Shown piece after piece: positions 7,953 to 15,288 of a stretch of DNA of 64,000 nucleotides. The stretch comes from DATARH01 sp963705325. GTDB taxonomy: Bacteria; Pseudomonadota; Alphaproteobacteria; ATCC43930; CGMCC-115725. The stretch spans positions 2,046,001-2,110,000 of the forward strand of contig OY970069.1 in assembly GCA_963705325.1 (NCBI GenBank). Reading direction: 5' to 3'. Position 1 is the stretch's first letter. Every line of letters begins with the position of its first letter. Both the position numbers and the translations under genes were made by a program. The notes under the pieces are model-generated. The model was not told the origin of the DNA. It saw only the letters and a list, made by a program, of their open reading frames with translations, and searched no databases.

Positions 7953-8993
7953 ATGGCGACTGATGATGTTCATCGATTAGGTACTCGCGTCCCGGAATTC
8001 GGGGAGGACGAAGGTGCTGGTGGTGAGCCTTGCTCACATGATCGCCGACACGAAAAACGTCGGCCGACCGGCGGACGAAACGAAGCGCTACCTGATGTCG
8101 CGGCCCGAGAGAAAGACCGAGGTTGTAACGCCGACGAGTCCTCGCTGAAGGGCTGGCAAGACGTGCTGCTGGGTGTCTATCGCAGCATTGCTGACGACCG
8201 CATTCTGGCGAACGCGGCAGCCGTGACTTTCTATGCGCTGCTGGCGCTTTTCCCGGGGATTGCCGCCCTCGTCTCGATTTACGCCCTATTCGCCGATCCG
8301 CGCAGCATCGCCCAGCATCTTGATGCCGTCTCCAGCGTGCTACCGAGCGGCGCCATCGACGTGATCCGTGATCAATTGAACCGGATCGCGGACCAGCCTC
8401 CCGAGACTTTGGGTATCAGCTTCATTGTCGGCCTCTTTGTCTCCTTGTGGAGCGCCAACGGCGGGATCAAAGCCCTCTTCGATGCGCTCAATGTGGTCTA
8501 TGGAGAGAAAGAAGAGCGCAGCTTTCTTGGGCTCAATGCGGTCAGCCTGATGTTCACTGCCGCGATGATCGTTTTTCTCGTCGTAGCGCTTGCCTGCCTT
8601 GTCGCTCTCCCGGTCACACTCAACTATTTGCCCGGCTTCGTCGGCCAGATCCTTGAATACGTGCGCTGGCCGGGTTTGTTGGTGCTGGCAAACCTCGCGC
8701 TTACTTTTATTTTCCGGTTTGGGCCGAGCCGCACGGAAGCACGCTTGCGCTGGGTCAGCTGGGGTGGCGCCTTTTCTGCGGTCGGTTGGCTAGTAGCCTC
8801 CTCATTATTCTCGTGGTACGCCGCCAATTTTGGCAGCTTCAACAAGACCTATGGCTCACTGGGTGCTGTCATCTGTTTCATGATGTGGATGTGGCTCTCA
8901 GTGATCGTGGTCCTAATTGGCGCCAAGCTAAATGCCGAACTCGAGCATCAGGCCGAACATAAGGGATACACCAGGCTCTGCCTCGATTGGTGA
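7953..8993 (+). CDS. YihY/BrkB family inner-membrane protein
   Basis: 346 residues. A long polar N-terminus (about 65 residues) precedes the conserved core: AVTFYALLALFPGIAALVS, WSANGGIKALFDALNVVYGE, FGPSRTEARLRWVSWGGAF, GSFNKTYGSLGAVICFMMWM. There are six membrane helices. The family has no agreed biochemical function. The usual longer C-terminal tail is absent (it ends YTRLCLDW). It follows the AI-2E gene closely and precedes a holin-type gene, a common alphaproteobacterial arrangement. Confidence 0.9.
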   Translation: MATDDVHRLGTRVPEFGEDEGAGGEPCSHDRRHEKRRPTGGRNEALPDVAAREKDRGCNADESSLKGWQDVLLGVYRSIADDRILANAAAVTFYALLALFPGIAALVSIYALFADPRSIAQHLDAVSSVLPSGAIDVIRDQLNRIADQPPETLGISFIVGLFVSLWSANGGIKALFDALNVVYGEKEERSFLGLNAVSLMFTAAMIVFLVVALACLVALPVTLNYLPGFVGQILEYVRWPGLLVLANLALTFIFRFGPSRTEARLRWVSWGGAFSAVGWLVASSLFSWYAANFGSFNKTYGSLGAVICFMMWMWLSVIVVLIGAKLNAELEHQAEHKGYTRLCLDW

Positions 8994-9106
8994 GGATGAG
9001 ACCTGAACGAGGAGATAGATCAAGCGGCGGGCCAAGCAATCATCGCCGCGGCCGCGGAGTTGGTACGTCGTGGGAACGGTCGGAGTGAATCCGTCGAGTG
9101 CGTTCA

Positions 9107-9664
9107 ATGGCCGGTGACGGATTGCGAAATACGACTTTAGGGTCGGCGATCGTCGACCTCGTCGGGGATGTTTCCGACCTTGCCGCTAAAGAAATCCAGC
9201 TGGCCAAGGCCGAGTTCAGCGAAAACGTTCAGGCTAAAGTCCAGGCAAGCGGTTGGCCGATTGCCGGCGGATTCTTCGCCTTTATGTCCGTCGCCTTCGC
9301 GCTGGAGGGGGCCGTGTTTGCCCTCGTCAGCCTCGGCTTGGCCGTTTATTGGGCCTACCTGGTCGTCGCAGGGGTTCTTGCCGTCCCAGCTGCCGTCGGC
9401 TTTGCCTGCGGGCGGTCGGCCGCACATCAACCGCTTACGCCGGATCGAAGTTTCAAACAAATCGGCAAAGATATCCGGACAGCCAAAGAGGCGGGTGGCG
9501 ATCCGTCGGAAATGTTTGATAGGGTCAAAGAACTGTTCGATGCGGTTGCGCGCCGGTTGAGCGTCGGGCTGAAGCAGGGTTTCCATCGGCGATGGACCAT
9601 TGGCGGGATGTTGGGCGCGGCACCGGCGGCTTCGATCTGGCGACGCAGCCACTCGGCGTCATAG
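9107..9664 (+). CDS. Phage-holin-family membrane protein, 3' end replaced by IS sequence
   Basis: The first about 128 residues are a holin-superfamily (Phage_holin_3_6 type) protein: an amphipathic N-terminal helix (VGDVSDLAAKEIQLAKAEF) and two membrane helices (GGFFAFMSVAFALEGAVFAL, AYLVVAGVLAVPAAVGFA). In many alphaproteobacteria it sits beside YihY as here. From about 9491 the frame reads antisense through an IS5-type remnant, so the last about 58 residues are not native. ATG 9107 or GTG 9098 could start it. The membrane part may still be made. Confidence 0.7.
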   Translation: MAGDGLRNTTLGSAIVDLVGDVSDLAAKEIQLAKAEFSENVQAKVQASGWPIAGGFFAFMSVAFALEGAVFALVSLGLAVYWAYLVVAGVLAVPAAVGFACGRSAAHQPLTPDRSFKQIGKDIRTAKEAGGDPSEMFDRVKELFDAVARRLSVGLKQGFHRRWTIGGMLGAAPAASIWRRSHSAS

Positions 9665-9753
9665 GCTTTGTCGGCGAGCACAATAGTACCCTCGCGCAGA
9701 TACCCGAGCAGATGATCGGCGACCGGGCAATCGCCCGCCTGGCCCGGCGTCAG
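9491..9753 (-). mobile_element. IS5-family transposase fragment
   Basis: The minus strand encodes LTPGQAGDCPVADHLLGYL, IVLADKAYDAEWLRRQIEA, CFSPTLNRR and, after a frameshift near 9565, RNRIEQFFDPIKHFRRIATR. These are the C-terminal catalytic blocks of an IS5-family DDE transposase. Both ends are lost: one side breaks into the holin gene, the other into a duplicated small gene. Confidence 0.85.
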
Positions 9754-9770
9754 ACCAGCTCGAGGATTCC

Positions 9771-9850
9771 GTCATCCCGCCTGGCGTAAAGCTAGAGGAG
9801 CTTGTCTCCGATGTCGGTAACAAGCGCGCGTTCTTCCGGTGTCAGCATTT
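9771..9850 (-). pseudogene. Truncated copy of the small gene at 20338
   Basis: Reads MLTPEERALVTDIGDKLL, a TAG stop, then LYARRDD, against MLTPEERALLTDIGDKLL and DLFVRRDD in the intact copy. After RRDD the similarity ends at the IS5 remnant. Its upstream region is also conserved (see the repeat entry). Confidence 0.8.
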
Positions 9851-9934
9851 TAGCCTCTCGAGGCTATTTAAATTCCGAACACCGCAAAGACAAAACCTGT
9901 TCCATGCCGTACAGGTCTAAATTGTAACAAGGTC
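9771..9934 (-). repeat. Degenerate duplication of the 20253-20412 module
   Basis: About 164 bases of promoter plus start of gene are similar, in inverted orientation, to 20253-20412. Shared blocks include CCTTGTTACAATTTA, TGGAACAGG, GTGTTC, GAATTT and AAATGCTGACACCGGA. The upstream part contains an EcfG-like promoter (GGAAC, 17 bases, TGTT on the minus strand, 9878-9903). Confidence 0.8.
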
Positions 9935-9947
9935 ACGAATTACGGCC

Positions 9948-10090
9948 AATCGCGAGATCGCTGACGAGCTCACCGTCGATGTCTTTCATGACATCTGGCG
10001 GCGCGCCGCGCGCTATGGGCCTGAGAACGGCACGGTACTGCCTGGATCATGAACCAGGCCGCGTCAGGGCGATGCCGACCGCGGGTCAAG
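9948..10090 (+). pseudogene. ECF sigma-70 factor fragment
   Basis: The frame reads NREIADELTVDVFHDIWRRA, then ARYGPENGTVL, and stops at TGA 10050. One base out of phase, WIMNQA follows. This is the region-2 signature of ECF sigma factors (EEVVQDVFLxVWRxAxxY, then WLxxIARNxxxD). Start, remaining region 2 and region 4 are missing. Confidence 0.7.
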
Positions 10091-10430
10091 GGTGGGATTG
10101 CTGAATTGTGAGAACATCGTTGCCCGGCGTGGCGGCACGACCCGCGGCTTCTCGTAGATCGACTTGATTGGGAGCCGGGGCGGTATTGGTTAGAGGGCCG
10201 CCGTGCGGAATGGGGAGGGCAAGCGTGTGGCGAACACACGCTTCGCGCGCGGCTGAATCGAGGCGGTCGAAGCTGGCGTTCTCTTGTTCACATTGGGTAA
10301 GAGCCGCCCGTTGGATTTGATCCTGCGGGAAGATGCGGGCTACCGTGCCGTCCGCTATTTCCAGGTGCAGAGCGGACGCGCTGGCCGCAAGCACGATGGC
10401 GAGAACTACGATGCCCATTAGAGTTTTCAT
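10086..10430 (-). CDS. Hypothetical secreted protein
   Basis: 114 residues. A signal peptide (MKTLMGIVVLAIVLAASASA) is followed by a polar domain with two Cys residues (TQCEQENASF, EACVRHTLALP) that could form a disulfide. No family recognised. Its ATG overlaps the stop of the MlaC-like gene upstream (TGATG), so the two are translationally coupled; it may be an accessory periplasmic factor. Confidence 0.65.
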   Translation of the reverse strand: MKTLMGIVVLAIVLAASASALHLEIADGTVARIFPQDQIQRAALTQCEQENASFDRLDSAAREACVRHTLALPIPHGGPLTNTAPAPNQVDLREAAGRAATPGNDVLTIQQSHP

Positions 10431-11050
10431 CAGGGGTTTTTCGCCGGTGTGTTTTGCCCTTCGCGCAGTTTCTGGCGCAGCACTGCGAGTAACGCGTCAG
10501 CGCGCCCGCCATTGTTCTCGATCACCTTGGCGAATTCGTCGCGCTGCGTGATTTTCATGCTGATCCGATCGACATAAACGTCGCTCACCTTCAACTGACC
10601 GCCATCCTCGATCAGGTGCCAGTCGATTTGCACCGGCTTGTCGCTGTCGCGAACCACCTCACTAGAGACGATCACCTCGTCGCCGCTATTCTGGACGCCG
10701 GTGACATGAAATTGCGCTCCGCCGTATTCCTTCAGCCGGTCGGCGTAGGCAACCGCGGTATATTCCTTGAACAGACTGAGGAATTCCTGCTGCTGTTCGG
10801 GAGTGAAGGCCCGCCAGTAGCGACCTATCGCGAACCGGCCGATCCCGGGGATGTCGAAATCACTTTGAAACAATTCTCGGAAACGAGCGATCCGTTGCGC
10901 TTGGGGGACACCTGAGCCCAGTGCCTGGATGCCATGATTGCCAAGATCGTCGACGAACGCGCGTGGATCGGGCGCTGCATCGCTACCTGGAGCCATTAGG
11001 ACAGCGCAGACGCCCAGCGTCGCGCCGATCGTATGAAACCAGCGAAACAT
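10430..11050 (-). CDS. MlaC/Ttg2-family periplasmic lipid-binding protein, HpnM-like
   Basis: 206 residues from ATG 11050, where GAGG sits about 10 bases upstream and a signal peptide begins (MFRWFHTIGATLGVCAVLMA). The mature part has the MlaC-family pattern: FRELFQSDFDIPGIGRFAIG, YWRAFTPEQQQEFLSLFKEY, VQIDWHLIEDGGQLKVSDVY, RDEFAKVIENNGG. MlaC proteins carry phospholipids across the periplasm; the hopanoid-associated version is HpnM. An HpnN-type transporter lies at 16651, on the opposite strand beyond a transposon and an intron, so the two may once have been neighbours. Confidence 0.85.
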   Translation of the reverse strand: MFRWFHTIGATLGVCAVLMAPGSDAAPDPRAFVDDLGNHGIQALGSGVPQAQRIARFRELFQSDFDIPGIGRFAIGRYWRAFTPEQQQEFLSLFKEYTAVAYADRLKEYGGAQFHVTGVQNSGDEVIVSSEVVRDSDKPVQIDWHLIEDGGQLKVSDVYVDRISMKITQRDEFAKVIENNGGRADALLAVLRQKLREGQNTPAKNP

Positions 11051-11196
11051 GGAACCAGCCTCGTGTAACCGTCGATATAGTTGGCAAACACGGCAGTCGG
11101 GCCCGCGTTCCTGCCGGCGCAAGGCGCCGAACGTGTTTTTCTGCCGGAGCAGAACGCGTTATCTCCTTGCCTGTAGAGAAGCGAACGTTCAGGCAG

Positions 11197-11204
11197 AGCG
11201 GCGG
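11197..11204 (+). repeat. Target-site duplication, left copy
   Basis: AGCGGCGG, identical to 15015-15022, directly outside the left inverted repeat. Confidence 0.88.
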
Positions 11205-11222
11205 GGTAGTGTCCTAATTTGA
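11205..11222 (+). repeat. Left terminal inverted repeat of transposon
   Basis: GGTAGTGTCCTAATTTGA, a perfect 18-bp match to the complement of 14997-15014. It supplies the stop codon of the leftmost cargo gene. Confidence 0.93.
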
Positions 11223-11657
11223 AATGGTAAAGGGATTGAACCAGTAGAACATACCGTCAGCTACGAGCATTCCGATGCAGATAGCGGTTTCGACATACCA
11301 GCTTTGGAGGGTGGTTCGCATCGGCATGGGGATGGGGGAGGTGACAGTGATCTCCGAGAGCCACTTCCGCCATATTCTCCATGTGCCAGTATTTTCAAGC
11401 GTCATAAGTATAGATGCTGCTGTAACCAAAATCACGAGACAAACAGATAAGAGCGCATATTTTTCATGTACGATTTTTGGCGAGCCCCATTCCACTAACT
11501 TGCTATTTAACCAGAATGATCCTCCAATAATGGCAGTAAAAACCTGCAAAAAGAATTTCATCCCGTTATAGGTTGCCGCGTATAGATCGCCTACCCGTTT
11601 GGATATGTCTTCATATTGTTTATCACGACTTACTGCGCCGTCTTCTGTGTCAGCCAT
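11214..11657 (-). CDS. Hypothetical three-helix membrane protein of the cargo operon
   Basis: 147 residues from ATG 11657 (AGGGG about 8 bases upstream). A polar N-terminus (MADTEDGAVSRDKQYEDISK) precedes three hydrophobic segments (FFLQVFTAIIGGSFWL, YALLSVCLVILVTAASILM, VETAICIGMLVADGMFYWF). No family recognised. The start overlaps the preceding 105-residue gene by 8 bases. The last codons and stop lie in the transposon end. As last gene of a GmrSD-like operon it could be a membrane-acting effector or immunity protein; that is inference. Confidence 0.7.
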   Translation of the reverse strand: MADTEDGAVSRDKQYEDISKRVGDLYAATYNGMKFFLQVFTAIIGGSFWLNSKLVEWGSPKIVHEKYALLSVCLVILVTAASILMTLENTGTWRIWRKWLSEITVTSPIPMPMRTTLQSWYVETAICIGMLVADGMFYWFNPFTISN

Positions 11658-11967
11658 CTTTGGTGCCCCTGTGTTGCGCGACAATCGCCGCCCGCACCGC
11701 CTCTACCGGCGAGTTGATCCGCTCGGTATGCAGCACGGCAAAGAACCGACGCTTCGTGCTGCCCTCCATCGGCGATGACCAGGCGTAGGCGAGAGTCGCC
11801 TTCGGATGCCCGGCCAAGTCGAACACATGAACCACACCTTCCCATACCGTCTGGCCTTCAAAAGTCTCCTTGACAGGCACGGATTGGGCGAGCGTCGCGG
11901 TGCCGCCGTGCATGTTCTCGACGGCCTCGCGTAATGTGTCGGCGCAGGCGCTCACTGGAAGCGCCAT
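11650..11967 (-). CDS. Hypothetical 105-residue cargo protein
   Basis: Reads MALPVSACADTLREAVENMH and, later, WEGVVHVFDLAGHP, YAWSSPMEGSTKRRFFAVL and SPVEAVRAAIVAQHR. No signal peptide or membrane segment. I believe similar small proteins accompany IS1-like transposases in Rhizobiales, but cannot verify this here. It overlaps the DUF262 gene by 16 bases and the membrane-protein gene by 8 bases, so all are translated from one message. Confidence 0.7.
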   Translation of the reverse strand: MALPVSACADTLREAVENMHGGTATLAQSVPVKETFEGQTVWEGVVHVFDLAGHPKATLAYAWSSPMEGSTKRRFFAVLHTERINSPVEAVRAAIVAQHRGTKDG

Positions 11968-13682
11968 TCAGTAACAGCTAGCTTCGCCATATACTTTTGC
12001 CGTTCTTCAATTTCAGGTCGGCTCCACAGACCATATTCGGATACAGACTTCGTTGTGATAATTCTCGATGCAGCAAATTCTTTCTTTTTATCGTCGAAAG
12101 ACTTATTCCCCAACGATCTGTTTACGTCGGAGAGCAGGCACATGTTGCCAAGGCGCAACGTACATTCATCAACAATATCAGTATCGAGATTAATTACGTC
12201 TTTCCATCCGGCTCCCGGAAATTTCGGAAGGATGTGTTCCACGGTTACGGCATCTGGCGCTAATTCTCCATGATGCTTATCTTGTGATCGTTTTAACGCT
12301 TGGCTCTCCAATCCTTTAAGGAGATAAGCCGCCTTCTTGTTTTCTCTTTCAATCTTAGTCGCGAAATCACTTTCAAATATGTCGTCAGGAATATATAGTT
12401 CTCGCAATTCCTGAAGGACTTGGCTTGCGGTAGTTATTTTTTTCTCTGAGATACCACGCGCGGTCCTGCCGCCTAAGCTTTCTATGCGGCCCGGCCTGCC
12501 ACGAGCAACAAGCTGGTATCTGACTGCAATGACCTCCAACAAACGGAGTAATCTTTGTAGCTCGCGAGCCTCAAAGCGGCCGATGGCTGCAAGAATGACC
12601 GGATGGGTCTGCGTCGCGCCGATGATTTTCAACGCCTCAATGCTATTCCGCGCCTCCCTCGGGAGACCGGCCCAAATGGCGTCGTTCGGGTCAGTCAGAG
12701 CCACGTAGCGCTCGGCCGTGGCGCGCATATCCAAAGACACCTGATATGCCGTCTTGGGGTCGCTATACTCTTTCTTGAATGCTTTGAACAGCTTTCGGCC
12801 TTCAAGAACACCGTGCTTAGAAGCCCAGAAGGCGCGAAGAAAAGAGTTTGCCTTCACTGCTTCCAATAACGTCATCATTTCAGTCCAGCGCTCTTCCAAG
12901 TCCCTGAGCGCCGAAGCGTTACGGGACTTCTCGGCTCTACTGAAAAGATAGTTTTTTACCAGATCAAGAGGTGCTAAATCTAGTCCACGATCATTCAATG
13001 TTTCGAAAATAGTGTATGCGGCTTCGTCGCCCGAGACAACCAACCTGACAATTTGAACCGTATCTGTTATAAAGGTGACAAATTCGAGGAAATAATCTTT
13101 AGCTTTATCGGGCGCATCAAATGACGCTGCTTTTTCTGAAACCCTTCGGTTTACCAGTAGAATTGCCTCCAATATCGCAGCGCTGCGACTACCTCGTTTT
13201 GATGCTTTGAATGCTTTTTCAATGTCAGAAACAGGAGTGGCAGCGATTACATAACGATTAAACGCGTCATTATTGGCTGCATTTAGCGTTAGCTTCGGTT
13301 CCATTTTTGTTTCGCCAAGATCGCTATCACCTATGTAGCGCTCTTCAATTTGTGTCGCGGCGCGTTGGTATGCCGAGTATCCCTGGAGCCAGTTTCGGAT
13401 TGCACTGAAGATCATCAACGTAGTGGCGAGGCGTTGTTGCCCGTCTAAAACTTGAAGCGTTGGCGCATCGGCCTTAGTGAAGACCATCAATCCACAGAAA
13501 TATATTTCGTCTTTTTCGCGCATGGCCGTTTCGATGTCGTCCATAAACTGATTAATATACTCATCTTTCCATGAATAATCTCGCTGATGACTTGGAACGT
13601 GGAACCTAAATTCCTTGATGAATTGGCCGAGACCAACGGTCGGGGTTTCAGAAAGAGGTATCGTCACTTTATTGCCCTCCAT
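11952..13682 (-). CDS. DUF262/DUF1524 protein, GmrSD-like type IV restriction or defence nuclease
   Basis: 576 residues. The N-terminal DUF262 (ParB/Srx-like NTPase fold) shows VPSHQRDYSWKD (about residues 29-40) and the signature VLDGQQRLATT with DGQQR at 80-84. The C-terminal DUF1524 His-Me-finger nuclease region shows VEHILPK with His483, then LRLGNMCLLSDVNRSLGNKS and FDDKKKEF. GmrSD proteins use NTP to cut glucosylated hydroxymethylcytosine phage DNA; relatives defend more broadly. Both key motifs are present, so it is probably active. It overlaps the HTH gene by 14 bases and the next gene by 16. Slightly lower GC than neighbours fits transfer. Confidence 0.88.
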   Translation of the reverse strand: MEGNKVTIPLSETPTVGLGQFIKEFRFHVPSHQRDYSWKDEYINQFMDDIETAMREKDEIYFCGLMVFTKADAPTLQVLDGQQRLATTLMIFSAIRNWLQGYSAYQRAATQIEERYIGDSDLGETKMEPKLTLNAANNDAFNRYVIAATPVSDIEKAFKASKRGSRSAAILEAILLVNRRVSEKAASFDAPDKAKDYFLEFVTFITDTVQIVRLVVSGDEAAYTIFETLNDRGLDLAPLDLVKNYLFSRAEKSRNASALRDLEERWTEMMTLLEAVKANSFLRAFWASKHGVLEGRKLFKAFKKEYSDPKTAYQVSLDMRATAERYVALTDPNDAIWAGLPREARNSIEALKIIGATQTHPVILAAIGRFEARELQRLLRLLEVIAVRYQLVARGRPGRIESLGGRTARGISEKKITTASQVLQELRELYIPDDIFESDFATKIERENKKAAYLLKGLESQALKRSQDKHHGELAPDAVTVEHILPKFPGAGWKDVINLDTDIVDECTLRLGNMCLLSDVNRSLGNKSFDDKKKEFAASRIITTKSVSEYGLWSRPEIEERQKYMAKLAVTEWRFQ

Positions 13683-13899
13683 GACGGAGGTCTTCGATAA
13701 GTTGGCGATATTGAATAATACGACGTTCGGCTAGCCGGATTACGCCTTCTCGCCAAGTCGCTGGTGGGGATCGTCGCGCAGCGGCTTTAGGGTTTAGCCG
13801 TGCTTGCCTTACAGTCGCAATCGAAACGCCGAGTTGCTTCGCAAGTTCGGCATGGTCAATCCGTTCAAAGAGTTCGTCGGTTGCTTCTTTGAAGTCCAT
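13669..13899 (-). CDS. Small helix-turn-helix regulator of the cargo operon
   Basis: 76 residues from ATG 13899, chosen because AGGAG lies 10 bases upstream. The HTH is clear: HAELAKQLGVSIATVRQARL. The basic C-terminal half may bind DNA or mediate dimers. It is the first gene of the cargo operon and faces the transposase gene across a 69-base divergent region containing a 48-bp nested palindrome, the obvious candidate operator. Likely role: autorepressor of the cassette, perhaps also of the transposase (inference). Confidence 0.78.
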   Translation of the reverse strand: MDFKEATDELFERIDHAELAKQLGVSIATVRQARLNPKAAARRSPPATWREGVIRLAERRIIQYRQLIEDLRHGGQ

Positions 13900-13900
13900 T

Positions 13901-13948
13901 GTATGCACTCCTATTGACAGCCGAGCATGTGTCAATCATACTGCATAC
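13901..13948. promoter_or_regulatory. Nested palindromic operator between cargo operon and transposase
   Basis: Outer arms GTATGCA (13901-13907) and TGCATAC (13942-13948); inner arms ATTGACA (13913-13919) and TGTCAAT (13930-13936). Spacers are 5, 10 and 5 bases, so the whole site has exact two-fold symmetry. It covers the ribosome site of the HTH gene and both promoters of the divergent pair. Confidence 0.75.
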
Positions 13949-13968
13949 ACAGAGAGAGGGGAAGCCCC

Positions 13969-14793
13969 ATGAACCGCACGCCGCTCGCCCGTCGCACTCA
14001 ACTCATCAATTGCTTAGTCGAGGGCAATTCGATCCGCAGCACCGAGCGGATGACCGACACGCACCGCGACACGATCATGCGGTTGCTGGTCGAAGTCGGT
14101 TCCGGCTGCGCGAAGCTGATGGATGAACAGATGCGCGACCTGCGTTGCCGCCGCATCCAGGTCGATGAAATCTGGGCGTATGTCGGCAAGAAGCAGGCGC
14201 ACCTTCAACCAAGCGACAACCGCGCGCGCCTCGGTGATATGTGGACGTTCGTTGCGCTCGACCCGGATACGAAGCTGATCCCCACCTATCGCGTCGGCAA
14301 GCGCACCGCAACGAACGCGGTGGCGTTCATGGGCGACCTTTCCGAGCGGCTGGCAAACCGCGTTCAGCTTTCATCGGATGCGCTCAGCACCTACGTCGAA
14401 GCTGTCGAGCGGGCCTTCGGCGCGGATGTGGACTACGGGCAAGAGGTTAAATTTTACGAGGCAGAACCAAACGGGCCGGGCCGCTACTCGCCGCCGAAGG
14501 TGTCGAGCCGCGAGCGTCTGGTTATCGCAGGCGATCCCGACCAAGCCCATATCTCGACAAGCCTTGTTGAGCGCCAGAACCTGACCATGCGGATGAGCAT
14601 GCGTCGGTTCACGCGGCTGACGAATGCGTTCTCAAAGAAGGTCGAGAACCTGCACGCAGCCGTGGCGCTCCACTTCGCGCACTATAACTTCGTGCGATTG
14701 CACCGGAGCCTCAACGTTACGCCTGCGATGCAGGCTGGCGTGAGCAAGCATCTTTGGTCGCTCGGCGAGTTGGTCGAGCGGACTTCCGCGTAA
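13969..14793 (+). CDS. IS1-like DDE transposase
   Basis: 274 residues from ATG 13969 with GAGAGAGGGGA upstream. The N-terminal zinc-less HTH part (LINCLVEGNSIRSTERMT) precedes the catalytic core: VDEIWAYVGKK, SSDALSTYVEAV, and a highly conserved C-terminal block VERQNLTMRMSMRRFTRLTN with its Glu. The protein is full length with no lesion, made from one frame rather than the InsA/InsB frameshift of classic IS1. It should mobilise the 3.8-kb element through the 18-bp ends. Confidence 0.9.
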   Translation: MNRTPLARRTQLINCLVEGNSIRSTERMTDTHRDTIMRLLVEVGSGCAKLMDEQMRDLRCRRIQVDEIWAYVGKKQAHLQPSDNRARLGDMWTFVALDPDTKLIPTYRVGKRTATNAVAFMGDLSERLANRVQLSSDALSTYVEAVERAFGADVDYGQEVKFYEAEPNGPGRYSPPKVSSRERLVIAGDPDQAHISTSLVERQNLTMRMSMRRFTRLTNAFSKKVENLHAAVALHFAHYNFVRLHRSLNVTPAMQAGVSKHLWSLGELVERTSA

Positions 14794-14804
14794 GGAAAAC
14801 GCCT

Positions 14805-15005
14805 ATGGCTTTCAAATATGAGTACAAAATGACCAACTCGTGGGCCAGTCCGATTGAGGAATACGCGACCGAGTTTGCCGCCATGGCCGCAGCATGCCGG
14901 TTCCTTAATCAGAGCGTCGATGCCAGGATTTTGCGCGACGGTGTAATCGTTCGCTCATTCGATGACATCAAGAGATTTTGTCAGAAGCGACCGTCGTCAA
15001 ATTAG
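14805..15005 (+). CDS. Hypothetical 66-residue protein at transposon right end
   Basis: Reads MAFKYEYKMTNSWASPIEEY, then FLNQSVDARILRDGVIVRSF. AAGGA lies 9 bases upstream of the ATG, directly after the transposase stop, so the two are one operon. The stop codon is TAG inside the right inverted repeat. No family recognised. Confidence 0.6.
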   Translation: MAFKYEYKMTNSWASPIEEYATEFAAMAAACRFLNQSVDARILRDGVIVRSFDDIKRFCQKRPSSN

Positions 15006-15014
15006 GACACTACC
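14997..15014 (-). repeat. Right terminal inverted repeat of transposon
   Basis: Complement of the left repeat. It supplies the TAG stop of the rightmost gene. Confidence 0.93.
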
Positions 15015-15022
15015 AGCGGCGG
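15015..15022 (+). repeat. Target-site duplication, right copy
   Basis: AGCGGCGG, identical to 11197-11204. Confidence 0.88.
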
Positions 15023-15132
15023 GAACCGCTTGCCAACCGACATTTGTCCAATCGGGCAGCAATCGCGCGACGCAAACCAGCTGATCGGCGTCCTCTCGGG
15101 GACGACGGCTGGGGTGAGTTCGTAATGTCCGC

Positions 15133-15162
15133 CGCTCTTGCCGCTGACCAGCGGCAAGAGCG
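15133..15162. repeat. Perfect 14-bp-arm palindrome
   Basis: CGCTCTTGCCGCTG, two bases, then its exact complement. It lies in about 270 bases without a gene between the transposon and the group II intron. No U-run follows on either strand, so it is not a standard terminator; it may be an old recombination or REP-type site. Confidence 0.7.
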
Positions 15163-15288
15163 TACCGCCCCATCCTTGTACCATCATGAGGTGGCTTGGC
15201 GCCGACTTCGAAGAGAAGCAAGAGCCCCGCGTGGCATCATTTGCCTAAGCGCAAGAGGGTGACATCGTGACGTCATCAGGGCGAGGCT

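Larger units (their letters stand above)
11205..15014. mobile_element. Complete transposon with IS1-like transposase and GmrSD-like cargo operon
   Basis: 3810-bp element. The ends are an 18-bp perfect inverted repeat, GGTAGTGTCCTAATTTGA at 11205-11222 and its complement at 14997-15014. It is flanked by the exact 8-bp direct repeat AGCGGCGG (11197-11204 and 15015-15022). On the plus strand it carries a transposase and a small gene. On the minus strand it carries four overlapping genes: HTH, DUF262/DUF1524, 105-residue protein, membrane protein. Both outermost genes end inside the inverted repeats. An 8-bp duplication is usual for IS1 and IS1595 elements. The intact ends and genes suggest recent insertion. 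Confidence 0.93.

Noticed and set aside
9560..9664. Apparent C-terminal extension of the holin-family protein
   Set aside because: It is the antisense reading of the IS5 transposase remnant, not native coding sequence.
14978..15262. 94-residue frame crossing the transposon right end
   Set aside because: It runs through the inverted repeat, target duplication and palindrome, so cannot be an ancestral gene; no motif.
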